Shown piece by piece: positions 50,069-57,640 of a stretch of DNA of 64,000 bases. Each line of letters starts with the position of its first letter. Position 1 is the stretch's first letter. The notes beneath the pieces are model-generated. The model saw only the letters and a list, made by a program, of their open reading frames with translations. It was not told the DNA's origin and did not search any database. This DNA is from Streptomyces sp. Je 1-79 (GTDB lineage: Bacteria; Actinomycetota; Actinomycetes; Streptomycetales; Streptomycetaceae): contig NZ_JAMGSL010000018.1 in NCBI RefSeq assembly GCF_025195125.1, positions 62,001 to 126,000 on the forward strand, written 5' to 3'. Both the position numbers and the translations under genes were made by a program.

Positions 50069-50085
50069 AACTAGCGGTGCTAATT
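50069..50085. promoter_or_regulatory. Operator shared with the aldehyde dehydrogenase operon, copy 2
   Basis: AACTAGC-GGT-GCTAATT is a 7-3-7 inverted repeat with one mismatch between arms. It lies 29 bases before the TetR start and 28 bases before the acyl-CoA dehydrogenase start, so one bound dimer could repress both. Confidence 0.75.
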
Positions 50086-50112
50086 AAAGTCTTCACGAAG
50101 GTCGGTGGCGTA

Positions 50113-51264
50113 GTGAACCTGGAGCTCAGCGAGGAACAGGAAGCCGTACGGCAGCTCGCCGAGGACTTCGTCGCGCGCGAGGTCGCCCCGCACGTCGTCG
50201 CGTGGGACCGGAGCGAGAACGTCGACCGGTCGATCGTGAAGAAGCTCGGCGCCGTCGGCTTCCTCGGCCTGACGATCCCGGAGGAGTACGGCGGCTCGGG
50301 CGGTGACCACCTCTCCTACTGCCTCGTCACCGAGGAGCTCGGGCGCGGCGACTCCTCCGTGCGCGGCATCGTCTCCGTCTCGCTCGGTCTCGTCACCAAG
50401 ACCCTCGCTTCCTGGGGCAGCGAGGAGCAGAAGCGCGCCTGGCTGCCCCGGCTCACCTCCGGCGACGCCCTCGGCTGCTTCGGGCTGACCGAGCCGGGCA
50501 CCGGTTCGGACGCCGGCAACCTCTCCACCAGGGCCGTCCGCGACGGCGACACGTACGTCGTCAACGGTTCGAAGATGTTCATCACCAACGGCACCTGGGC
50601 CGACGTGGTGCTGCTCTTCGCCCGCACCGGCGACGCCCCCGGCCACAAGGGCGTCTCCGCCTTCCTCGTCCCCACCGACACCCCCGGCCTGACCCGCCGC
50701 ACCATCCACGGCAAGCTCGGTCTGCGCGGTCAGGCGACCGCCGAGCTGGTCCTGGAGGACGTCCGCGTCCCGGCCTCCGCCATGCTGGGTCCCGAGGGCA
50801 AGGGCTTCTCCGTCGCCATGTCCGCGCTCGCCAAGGGGCGGATGTCGGTCGCGGCCGGCTGTGTCGGCATCGCGCAGGCGGCCCTCGACGCGGCCGTCCG
50901 CTACGCGGGGGAGCGCGAGCAGTTCGGCAAGCCGATCGCCTCCTACCAGCTGGTGCAGGAGCTGATCAGCGACATCGCCGTCGACGTGGACGCCGCCCGG
51001 CTGCTGACCTGGCGGGTCGCCGATCTGATCGACCGGGGCCAGGACTTCGCCACCGCCGCCTCCAAGGCCAAGCTGTACGCCTCCGAGGCGGCCGTGCGCG
51101 CGGCCAACAACGCCCTCCAGGTCTTCGGCGGCTACGGCTACATCGACGAGTACCCGGTCGGCAAGCTGCTCCGCGACGCCCGCGTGATGACGCTGTACGA
51201 GGGCACGAGCCAGATCCAGAAGCTGATCATCGGCCGTGCGCTCACGGGGGTGTCGGCGTTCTGA
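50113..51264 (+). CDS. Acyl-CoA dehydrogenase
   Basis: The 383-residue product catalyses FAD-dependent alpha,beta-dehydrogenation of an acyl-CoA in beta-oxidation or branched-chain acid breakdown. The FAD/substrate block GCFGLTEPGTGSDAGNLSTR, the second FAD block RVPASAMLGPEGKG, and the catalytic base Glu in TLYEGTSQIQKLIIGR are all present. Length and ending are those of short/medium or isovaleryl-type enzymes. GTG at 50113 starts the family-typical LELSEEQEAVRQLAEDF. It is divergent from the TetR gene, and a hairpin follows 45 bases after the stop. Confidence 0.96.
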   Translation: MNLELSEEQEAVRQLAEDFVAREVAPHVVAWDRSENVDRSIVKKLGAVGFLGLTIPEEYGGSGGDHLSYCLVTEELGRGDSSVRGIVSVSLGLVTKTLASWGSEEQKRAWLPRLTSGDALGCFGLTEPGTGSDAGNLSTRAVRDGDTYVVNGSKMFITNGTWADVVLLFARTGDAPGHKGVSAFLVPTDTPGLTRRTIHGKLGLRGQATAELVLEDVRVPASAMLGPEGKGFSVAMSALAKGRMSVAAGCVGIAQAALDAAVRYAGEREQFGKPIASYQLVQELISDIAVDVDAARLLTWRVADLIDRGQDFATAASKAKLYASEAAVRAANNALQVFGGYGYIDEYPVGKLLRDARVMTLYEGTSQIQKLIIGRALTGVSAF

Positions 51265-51308
51265 GCGGGTCGTCCGGCTGAGTACGTCGCGATGCGCCCC
51301 TGAGTATC

Positions 51309-51340
51309 CGGACGGATGTGGCGCGCACCACATCCGTCCG
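51309..51340. terminator. Perfect 13-bp hairpin after the acyl-CoA dehydrogenase gene
   Basis: CGGACGGATGTGG and CCACATCCGTCCG pair perfectly around a 6-base loop. It can end the dehydrogenase transcript. It also abuts an in-frame ATG at 51341 and lies 12 bases before the YiaA/B start, so in a longer transcript it would hide that gene's ribosome entry site. Confidence 0.75.
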
Positions 51341-51352
51341 ATGCTGTCGTCC

Positions 51353-51640
51353 ATGAGTGACACATCGGTCAAGCAGCAGAACACGGCCGCCTACTACCTG
51401 CAGGCCGTCATCTCCTTCGGGCTCGCGCTCGCCGCCGTCGCCATCGGGATCTACAACCTCGACGCGGACGCCTGGGTGCGTGCCTTCCTCGCCATCGCCG
51501 TGCTCTACCTCACGACCTCCGCCTTCACCCTCTCCAAGGTCGTCCGCGACCGGCAGGAGGCCGGGCAGATCGTCAGCCGGGTCGATCAGGCGCGCCTGGA
51601 GAAGCTCCTCGCCGAGCACGATCCCTTCCAGAAGCTCTGA
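51353..51640 (+). CDS. YiaA/YiaB-family inner membrane protein
   Basis: The 95-residue product has two transmembrane helices (about 14-33 and 39-58). The YiaA/B signature region AAYYLQAVISFGLALAAVAIG leads to a short charged C-terminal tail. The family has no known function in Escherichia coli or actinomycetes. ATG at 51353 was taken; an in-frame ATG at 51341 is equally possible. Neither has a clear Shine-Dalgarno sequence, and both lie next to a strong hairpin. Confidence 0.82.
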   Translation: MSDTSVKQQNTAAYYLQAVISFGLALAAVAIGIYNLDADAWVRAFLAIAVLYLTTSAFTLSKVVRDRQEAGQIVSRVDQARLEKLLAEHDPFQKL

Positions 51641-51649
51641 GCCCGAGCT

Positions 51650-51665
51650 CTAAGCGCTTGCTCAG
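51650..51665. promoter_or_regulatory. Operator before the TetR gene, identical to the MaoC site
   Basis: CTAAGCGCTTGCTCAG is an imperfect dyad (CTAAGC/GCTCAG). With one flanking base on each side it is identical over 18 bases to the site at 52841-52856. It lies 50 bases before the TetR start, which suits autoregulation. Confidence 0.75.
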
Positions 51666-51714
51666 CTTCGTTGTATGGTGTTGGTCCTGACGGCCGGCTG
51701 AGAAGGGGCGAGCG

Positions 51715-52350
51715 ATGAGCGCGGCGGACGCGGCGGAGGAGACGCCCGGCGGCGAGGACGTGCCGTGGAGCGAGGTCACGCCGGAGGCGGCCAGGCGGCT
51801 GCTCGTGGCGGCCGTCGAGGCCTTCGCCGAGCGCGGCTACCACGCCACCACGACCCGGGACATCGCCGGCCGCGCCGGCATGAGCCCGGCCGCGCTCTAC
51901 ATCCACTACAAGACCAAGGAAGAGCTCCTCCACCGGATCAGCCGCATCGGCCACGACAGGGCCCTGGAGATCCTCCGGGCCGCGGCGGACGGTGAGGGAA
52001 CGGCGGGTGAGCGGCTCGCCGCCGCCGTACGGTCCTTCGTGCGCTGGCACGCCGAGCGGCACACCACCGCCCGGGTCGTCCAGTACGAGCTCGACGCCCT
52101 CGGCCCCGAGCACCGCACCGAGATCGTGGCGCTGCGCCGGGAGTCCGACGCGACCGTGCGCAGGATCATCAACGAGGGTGTGGTGGCGGGCGAGTTCGAC
52201 GTGCCGGACGTGGCGGGCACGACGGTCGCGGTGCTCTCCCTCTGCATCGACGTGTCGCGCTGGTTCAACGTCCAGGGCCGCCGGACGCCGGACGAGGTCG
52301 GCGCGCTCTACGCCGACCTCGTGCTGCGGATGGTCGGGGCTCAGAAGTAG
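51715..52350 (+). CDS. TetR regulator (MaoC-linked)
   Basis: The 211-residue product has a TetR DNA-binding domain (AARRLLVAAVEAFAERGYHA, then AGMSPAALYIHYKTKEELLH). Its ligand domain is like those of actinobacterial fatty-acid regulators (WHAERHTTARVVQYELDALG). It converges on the MaoC gene and overlaps it by 10 bases. The same 18-base sequence lies before its own gene and before the MaoC gene, so it probably represses both and responds to an acyl-CoA. ATG at 51715 follows AGGGGCGAG. Confidence 0.92.
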   Translation: MSAADAAEETPGGEDVPWSEVTPEAARRLLVAAVEAFAERGYHATTTRDIAGRAGMSPAALYIHYKTKEELLHRISRIGHDRALEILRAAADGEGTAGERLAAAVRSFVRWHAERHTTARVVQYELDALGPEHRTEIVALRRESDATVRRIINEGVVAGEFDVPDVAGTTVAVLSLCIDVSRWFNVQGRRTPDEVGALYADLVLRMVGAQK

Positions 52351-52802
52351 TAGCGGGAGACCGACTCGGCGACGCAGACCGGCTTGTCGCCGCCCTCGCG
52401 CTCCACCGTCACGGTCGCGGTCACCTGAACCCCGCCGCCGGCATCCGTGACCTCGGTCAGGACGGCGCCGGCGCGGAGCCGTGAGCCGACCGGTACGGGG
52501 GAGGGGAAACGGACCTTGTTGGTGCCGTAGTTGAGGCCCATCTTCATGCCCTCGACGCGCATGATCTGCGGCACCAGGGTGGGCAGCAGCGACAGCGTCA
52601 GATAGCCGTGCGCGATGGTCTTCCCGAACGGCCCGGAGGCCGCCCGCTCCGGGTCCACGTGGATCCACTGATGGTCGCCGGTCGCGTCGGCGAAGAGGTC
52701 GATCCGCTTCTGCTCGACCTCCAGCCAGTCGCTGTGTCCCAGCGGCTCGCCCACCGCGGCCCGCAGTTCCTCGGCGGAGGTGAAGATCCTCGGCTCAGCC
52801 AT
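52341..52802 (-). CDS. MaoC-like enoyl-CoA hydratase/dehydratase
   Basis: The 153-residue product is a single hot-dog domain. The hydratase motif is FADATGDHQWIHVDPERA, where the Asp and His form the catalytic dyad, followed by FGKTIAHGYLTLSLLP. It adds water to a trans-2-enoyl-CoA with R specificity. ATG at 52802 begins the fold. It is transcribed towards the TetR gene and is preceded by the shared operator, so it is likely induced when acyl-CoAs accumulate. Confidence 0.94.
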   Translation of the reverse strand: MAEPRIFTSAEELRAAVGEPLGHSDWLEVEQKRIDLFADATGDHQWIHVDPERAASGPFGKTIAHGYLTLSLLPTLVPQIMRVEGMKMGLNYGTNKVRFPSPVPVGSRLRAGAVLTEVTDAGGGVQVTATVTVEREGGDKPVCVAESVSRYYF

Positions 52803-52840
52803 GTCTCGCTCGTCCCTTCGTGAAGCTGTGACTCCAGTTT

Positions 52841-52856
52841 CTAAGCGCTTGCTCAG
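52841..52856. promoter_or_regulatory. Operator before the MaoC gene
   Basis: CTAAGCGCTTGCTCAG is identical to the site at 51650-51665. It lies 39 bases before the MaoC start, where a bound TetR dimer would block the promoter. It is also 48 bases upstream of the divergent soxR start. Confidence 0.75.
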
Positions 52857-52903
52857 CATGTGGGGTGGTGGCCCCGCTGTCAACGGACAGTAGGGTTCGA
52901 GGG

Positions 52904-53368
52904 GTGCCGCAGATTCCAGAGAAAGTCCATGAACTCACCGTCGGCCAGCTGTCCGCGCGTAGTGGCGCCGCGGTGTCCGCCCTGCACTTCTACGAGACCA
53001 AGGGCCTGATCAACAGTCGCCGCACGAGTGGCAACCAGCGCCGCTACGGCCGTGACACGCTCCGCAGGGTCGCCTTCATCCGGGCCGCGCAGCGCGTCGG
53101 CATCCCCCTGGCGACCATCCGCGTCGCGCTCTCCGAACTGCCCGAGGAGCGCACGCCCACCAACGAGGACTGGGCGCGGCTCTCGGCGGCGTGGCGCACC
53201 GAGCTGGACGAGCGGATCAAGCAGCTCGGACGGCTGAGGGACCATCTGACGGACTGCATCGGCTGCGGCTGTCTCTCGCTGCAGAACTGCGTCCTGTCCA
53301 ACCCCGACGACGCGATCGGCGAGCACATCACCGGCTCCCGCCTGATGGGGGAGCGCCGGGAACGGTAG
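52904..53368 (+). CDS. soxR: Redox-sensing MerR-family regulator SoxR
   Basis: The 154-residue product has a MerR winged helix at the N-terminus (LTVGQLSARSGAAVSALHFYETKGLI, RRYGRDTLRRVAFIRAAQRVG) and a dimer helix. The [2Fe-2S] site is CIGCGCLSLQNC near residue 120. Oxidation of the cluster by redox-active compounds switches on target genes; in Streptomyces these include exporters and enzymes that deal with endogenous pigments. GTG at 52904 is the first credible start, but it lacks a normal ribosome binding site and lies 8 bases after a TAGGGT box, so the message may be leaderless. Its 3' end is part of a 52-bp tandem duplication. Confidence 0.95.
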   Translation: MPQIPEKVHELTVGQLSARSGAAVSALHFYETKGLINSRRTSGNQRRYGRDTLRRVAFIRAAQRVGIPLATIRVALSELPEERTPTNEDWARLSAAWRTELDERIKQLGRLRDHLTDCIGCGCLSLQNCVLSNPDDAIGEHITGSRLMGERRER

Positions 53369-53456
53369 GCCCCGGCACCCGGGCGCGTACGAGGAGGGGC
53401 CTGGGCGTCGGGAACGGCAGGCCCCCGGCACCCGGCCGTATACGAGGAGGGGCCCG
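53353..53456. repeat. 52-bp imperfect tandem duplication spanning the soxR stop codon
   Basis: The stretch at 53353-53404 (GCGCCGGGAACGGTAGGCCC onward) is repeated at 53405-53456 with about seven differences. The first copy includes the last codons and stop of soxR; the second has CAG in place of the TAG stop. It is a local duplication next to a terminator. Confidence 0.8.
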
Positions 53457-53479
53457 CCACCCCCGTGGACGGGCCCCTC
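53447..53479. terminator. Bidirectional terminator between soxR and the RNA ligase gene
   Basis: GAGGGGCCCGCCAC (53447-53460) pairs with GTGG-A-CGGGCCCCTC (53465-53479) with one bulged A, around a CCCC loop. A second small dyad, CCGGCCGA-A-TCGGCCGG at 53488-53504, follows directly. Both lie between convergent genes. Confidence 0.8.
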
Positions 53480-53508
53480 GGTCATCGCCGGCCGAATCGG
53501 CCGGCCGG

Positions 53509-54579
53509 TCACTCGTACTCGGTGCCGCCCTTACGGGTCAGATAGGCCGGGCTGACCGCCTTCGCGATCGCACGGCCGCCGACGACCGGGCTGTACCGCT
53601 CCGTCACCGGACGGATCACGACACCCTCCCGCAGATGCAGCTCGCGCCCGGACACGGTCTCCCGGCCGCTCGCCAGCTCCAGCACGGTGTCCAGGTCGTA
53701 CGGTCCCTCGTACAGCCGCGGTACGAGCGGCAGCTCGCCGGCCTCCAGAACCTCGGCCGGGTCCAGCCACCGGACCTGCCCGTCGATCTCGGCCGACACG
53801 TCGAAGACCGCGTAACCGACGCCCTCGCTGCGGGCGTTCGCGCCGTAGCCGAGGTCCTGCACACCGGCCCCGTACACCTCACCGAACAGGCCGACCCGGC
53901 GCGCCCCGAGCCGCTCGGCGAGCCGCGCCGCGACGGCCGGTACTCCGTGGCCGAGGACGGCCCGCCAGTACAGGTTCCGCGGGTCCTCCTGGAGCGCCAG
54001 GCCCTTGGAGCCGAACCCCTTCGAGGAGACCTGGACGCGGCCGTCCTCCGCGAAGTACGTGGCGAGGCAGGCCGATCCGTGCAGCTTCTCCGTCAGCACG
54101 ACCGGCTCGCCGGGCTCGAAGATGTCCGGATACCGCTGGAGGTTCTCGATGTCGACCCACGGCAGCAGCCCGGGCGCGGCCTCCACGTCCCCGCTCATCG
54201 TCGGCGGGATCGGCGGCACCCACTTCGTGATCCCGAGCAGCTCCGCGAAGTCGGTCCCCTCGGCGGCCGCCGCGGCCAGGTCGACATCGGCCAGCGCCTT
54301 CGGCCGGCACACGATCCCCTGCGACAACTCGCCCCGCAAACGCACCGCCTTGACCCGGTCGGAGGCCTTGCCCGCGAGCCGACCGGTCAGCCCCAGCTCG
54401 TCGACGAGCGCGACGGGCAGCACGGCCTGTTCCGGAATGTAGACGGCGACATCACCGCTGCGGTACGCGCCCTTGGCGACGACGGCCCGGTACAGGCCCA
54501 CTTGGGCGAGCTCGAGCGCGTCGGCGTTGGGATGGGCGTGGACGGCCAGGGTTTCGGCGGTGACGCGCAGCGTCGACAT
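53509..54579 (-). CDS. RNA ligase, DraRnl (Rnl5) type
   Basis: The 356-residue product is an ATP-dependent RNA ligase of the Deinococcus DraRnl type. An N-terminal OB domain (about 1-125) comes before the nucleotidyltransferase domain. The adenylated Lys165 is in motif I, TEKLHGSA. Motif III is VGLFGEVYG, motif IV EGVVIRP and motif V AIAKAVSP. Such enzymes seal 3'-OH/5'-phosphate RNA nicks, often in duplexes, with Mn. No RtcB, RtcA, tRNA repair or toxin gene is adjacent. The start at 54579 gives the family N-terminus (LRVTAETLAVHAHPNADALE). Confidence 0.92.
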   Translation of the reverse strand: MSTLRVTAETLAVHAHPNADALELAQVGLYRAVVAKGAYRSGDVAVYIPEQAVLPVALVDELGLTGRLAGKASDRVKAVRLRGELSQGIVCRPKALADVDLAAAAAEGTDFAELLGITKWVPPIPPTMSGDVEAAPGLLPWVDIENLQRYPDIFEPGEPVVLTEKLHGSACLATYFAEDGRVQVSSKGFGSKGLALQEDPRNLYWRAVLGHGVPAVAARLAERLGARRVGLFGEVYGAGVQDLGYGANARSEGVGYAVFDVSAEIDGQVRWLDPAEVLEAGELPLVPRLYEGPYDLDTVLELASGRETVSGRELHLREGVVIRPVTERYSPVVGGRAIAKAVSPAYLTRKGGTEYE

Positions 54580-54708
54580 GTCAGTTCTCCGGTGACTCGG
54601 GTGTCGTTCTCATCGCCGGACACTGTGCGACAGGGGAATTGGGGTGGGCCACCGGATTTGTGCTCTGGTACCGTCACGCTCTTCGCCCGGCCCCGCCCGC
54701 GTACCGGG

Positions 54709-55416
54709 TCAGACGGTCATCGACAGCGCGGCCGCGACCAGTTGGGCGTTGGACTCCGCGCGGGAGCCGTCCGGCAGGAGGAGTGTGTCCTCCAGGCCGA
54801 TCCGGGTGCCGAGGCCGAGCCGGCGGGCCAGCCGCAGCACCGGCCACGCGCCGCCGTCCTCACCGTGCAGGAGCACCGGCAGGCCGTGGGCGGTGCCGAG
54901 GTCCGCGAGGAGCGCACGGGCCGTCGACCCGGCGGACGCGGGATCGGGGTCGGTGACCTCCGCCAGGATCCGCAGCACCCGGGGCGCCAGGGGCGAGCGA
55001 AGGAACCGTGCCGGTCCGTCCGTACCCGACCACAGGCCCGCCTCCACGCCCACGCCGCGCTCCAGGAGCGCCGCCGCGAGCTCCTCCGCGCCCGGCTCGT
55101 GCCAGTTCACCGACGCGTGGTCGGGCAGGACCGTCCAGGCCCGGACGCGCTCCACCCGCCGTACGGGATCGGGCTCGGCCCACGCGCCCGTCGTCACGCC
55201 CACCGGGACGCCGACGACCTTCCGTAGCGCGGGAAGCGTCACCGCGAGAACCCGGGGCGACAGCGTGTCGCTCCCGCACGGCGTCCTGGGGTGCACATGG
55301 ACGTCGCACGCCCCCGCCGCGACGGCCCGCGCCGCCGACTCCGCCATGGCGCCCGGCGACATCGGCACCGCCGGGGAGTCCCCGGGCCCCCGGGTCCCGT
55401 TCAGACAGACCTGCAT
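54709..55416 (-). CDS. BKACE-family (3-keto-5-aminohexanoate cleavage enzyme-like) protein
   Basis: The 235-residue product resembles the beta-keto acid cleavage enzymes (DUF849), Zn-dependent TIM barrels that condense beta-keto acids with acetyl-CoA. The metal motif HVHPRTPCGSDTL lies near residue 40. The family ending GEDGGAWPVLRLARRLGLGT with TRIGLEDTLLLPDG is clear. It is shorter than the usual 270-310 residues, and the acetyl-CoA part may be reduced. The start was set at ATG 55416; a longer reading to 55482 only adds a Gly-Thr-Arg repeat from a 9-bp DNA repeat. The substrate is unknown. Confidence 0.8.
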   Translation of the reverse strand: MQVCLNGTRGPGDSPAVPMSPGAMAESAARAVAAGACDVHVHPRTPCGSDTLSPRVLAVTLPALRKVVGVPVGVTTGAWAEPDPVRRVERVRAWTVLPDHASVNWHEPGAEELAAALLERGVGVEAGLWSGTDGPARFLRSPLAPRVLRILAEVTDPDPASAGSTARALLADLGTAHGLPVLLHGEDGGAWPVLRLARRLGLGTRIGLEDTLLLPDGSRAESNAQLVAAALSMTV

Positions 55417-55488
55417 CAGAGCCGGCCCCCGTGTCCCCCGTGTCCCCCGTGGCCCCCGTTGGCCTTGCGTCTCGTCCTCCACGGTCTC

Positions 55489-56100
55489 TCAGGCCACCGA
55501 CGCCAGACTGAACAGGGCCTCGCCCCGCGCCCGCGCCAGCGCACCCGCTGTCAGCACCGCCCGCGGCACGACCACTCCGCAGTCCGCGCACACCGGGCCG
55601 AACCACGGCTCGTCGTCCAGGTCCGGCCGCCACTCGATCCGGTCTCCCGCGCACACCGGGCAGTGCGCCCCGGGCGCGGACTCCAACGCGGCGATCAGCC
55701 GCAGCAGCACCTCGGCCAGCGGCTCCGACGGGTGCACGCCCGGATCGTCACACCGCGCCACTCCGTTGCCGCCCCACGTCCGCCGGTGCCAGTCGTCCAG
55801 CGCGCCCGGCCGGCGCAGGCCCTCGTGCTTCTCGCGCCGCCGTCGCGCCGCGAAATCCTTCTCGTACGCGAGCCAGACCGCCCGCGCCTCCTCCAGCTCC
55901 TCCAGCGCGGCCACCAGCCGCCCAGGATCGAGCTCCCGGTCCTCGGGCCCGAACCCGTGCCTGCGGCACAGATGGTCCCAGGTCGCGCGGTGCCCGTACG
56001 GGGCGAACCGCTCCAGGCACTTGCGGAGCGAGTACCTCCGCAGCGCCGTGTCACTCCCCGGATCGCGCACCTGTCTCGCAAGACTCCGGAAACCCGCCAT
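55489..56100 (-). CDS. Zinc-ribbon-like hypothetical protein
   Basis: The 203-residue product has an N-terminal helical part with many charged residues (LEELEEARAVWLAYEKDFAA). A C-terminal pair of CxxC knuckles (HCPVCAGD and GPVCADCGVVV) could hold one zinc. I recognise no family. ATG at 56100 follows GGAGG at a distance of 9 bases. It is divergent from the leucine-rich-repeat-variant gene with about 120 bases between. The leftward BKACE gene starts 72 bases beyond its stop and may be cotranscribed. Confidence 0.72.
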   Translation of the reverse strand: MAGFRSLARQVRDPGSDTALRRYSLRKCLERFAPYGHRATWDHLCRRHGFGPEDRELDPGRLVAALEELEEARAVWLAYEKDFAARRRREKHEGLRRPGALDDWHRRTWGGNGVARCDDPGVHPSEPLAEVLLRLIAALESAPGAHCPVCAGDRIEWRPDLDDEPWFGPVCADCGVVVPRAVLTAGALARARGEALFSLASVA

Positions 56101-56223
56101 CGCATCGCACCTCCGTCGCTCGTACTTCGGCGTCAAGGACGTTATGGAATGGACGAACGAGTACCCCTTCGTGTTCCATCGAAAATTCGATGGGCTCCAT
56201 CAGAGGCGCACGGGGGAGATCTG

Positions 56224-57639
56224 TTGCGGGACGTACTGCCGGGACTCGCGGACAATCCGGCCCTGCCGGATCACCTGTTCGAACGGCTCCTGGCGACCGG
56301 CCACGAGGACGTCCCCTTCTTCCTCGCCCACCGCTCGGATCTGACCGCGACGCAGGTGAGAACGTTGCTCGCGCACACGGACGAGGAGATCGACAGGCTC
56401 GTCTCCGAGGGCAAGGTGCCCTGGGCCGACGTCCCGCGCGACAACCCCCAGGCGCTGCTGGCCGCCGTGCGGACGGGCATCGCGCCCCGCGCCGTCGCAC
56501 AGCAGTTCGCCGTGCATCCCGATCCGGAGATCCGCCGTTCCCTGGCGAACCACGCGGAGCTGCTGCCCCCCGATGTCGTCGCCGTCCTCGCCCGCGACCC
56601 CGATCCCGAGGTGGTCCAGCGGGTGGCGCTCTACGCCGTCGACCTCCCCGCCCCCCTGGCCCACGAGCTCGCCCGCCATCCCCACACCGTCGTACGGGCG
56701 GAACTCGCGTCGAACGAGCACGCGCCGCCCGCCCTGCTCGCCTCCCTCCTCGCCGACGGCGGCCGGCCCGCGCCCACCCGCTGCGGCTCCTGCCACCGCC
56801 GGGCCGAGGGCTGCGCCGACCACGCGCCGGGCATCCGCCGGATACGGATCGCGGCGGCGAGCAACCCCGCCGTGCCGCCGGCCGGCCTCGAGGAGTTCCT
56901 GGACGCCGAGGAGGCCTGGGCCGCGGCCGAGATCGCGGAACGGACCGATCTGCCGGCCCACTTCCACCCGCGCCTGGCCGCCCATCCCGTCGCCTACGTA
57001 CGGATGGCGGCGGCCGGCAACCCCGCCGTCGGCGAAGCCCTGCTCCGGCGGCTCGCCGACGATCCGGATCCCGCCGTGCGCGCGGCCGTCGCGGAGAACC
57101 CCGCCGTACCTCTCGCCCGGCTGACGGCCCTCGCCGCCGAACGGCGTCTCCCGCGCGATCCGCTGCCCCGTGTCCTCGCGGCCACCGAGGCCGAGCTCCG
57201 GGCCCTGGCCGGAAGCCGCGTCGCCCAGGTCCGCGCCCTCGTGGCCGCCCGGCCCGACCTCCCCGCCGACCTGCTGGACCTGCTCGCGGGCGATCCCGAC
57301 CCCGGTGTGGCCCGACGGATCGCACCCCACCCGTCGCTCCCCGCCCGCCGGCTCACCGAACTCGCCGAGCGCCACGGGCCGCCCCTGCACGGCGCCGTCG
57401 CCCGGAACCCGGCGTGCCCCGCCGCGCTGCTGCGCCGGATGGCGCTGCACGCCGTGTCCTCGCCCAGGGCACTGGCCTCGATCGCCGCGCATCCCGCCAC
57501 TCCGGCGGAGATCGTCGAGGACCTGCTGACGCACCCGGTCCGGGACATCGCCGTGACGGCCGCCGCCCACCCCTCGCTGCCGGTGGAGACGATGGAACGG
57601 CTCGTCGAGCAGGCCCTCGCCGGGCGGGAGACGAGCTGA
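56224..57639 (+). CDS. Leucine-rich repeat variant (LRV) protein with a cysteine cluster
   Basis: The 471-residue product is a chain of LRV-type helical repeats of about 24 residues, for example VHPDPEIRRSLANHAELLPP, ARDPDPEVVQRVALYAVDLP and ADDPDPAVRAAVAENPAVPL. This makes an extended alpha solenoid likely to bind another protein. In the middle (about residue 185) lies a cluster CGSCHRRAEGC that could hold zinc or an iron-sulfur cluster, as in the founding LRV protein of Azotobacter. The TTG start at 56224 was preferred because GGGGGAG lies 5 bases before it; an in-frame ATG at 56149 would add 25 atypical residues. Its function is unknown. Confidence 0.8.
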   Translation: MRDVLPGLADNPALPDHLFERLLATGHEDVPFFLAHRSDLTATQVRTLLAHTDEEIDRLVSEGKVPWADVPRDNPQALLAAVRTGIAPRAVAQQFAVHPDPEIRRSLANHAELLPPDVVAVLARDPDPEVVQRVALYAVDLPAPLAHELARHPHTVVRAELASNEHAPPALLASLLADGGRPAPTRCGSCHRRAEGCADHAPGIRRIRIAAASNPAVPPAGLEEFLDAEEAWAAAEIAERTDLPAHFHPRLAAHPVAYVRMAAAGNPAVGEALLRRLADDPDPAVRAAVAENPAVPLARLTALAAERRLPRDPLPRVLAATEAELRALAGSRVAQVRALVAARPDLPADLLDLLAGDPDPGVARRIAPHPSLPARRLTELAERHGPPLHGAVARNPACPAALLRRMALHAVSSPRALASIAAHPATPAEIVEDLLTHPVRDIAVTAAAHPSLPVETMERLVEQALAGRETS

Positions 57640-57640
57640 T

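Noticed and set aside
55417..55482. N-terminal extension of the BKACE-family gene
   Set aside because: The extra residues are a Gly-Thr-Arg repeat encoded by 9-bp CCCCCGTGT-type repeats with no match to the family; the ATG at 55416 is more likely.
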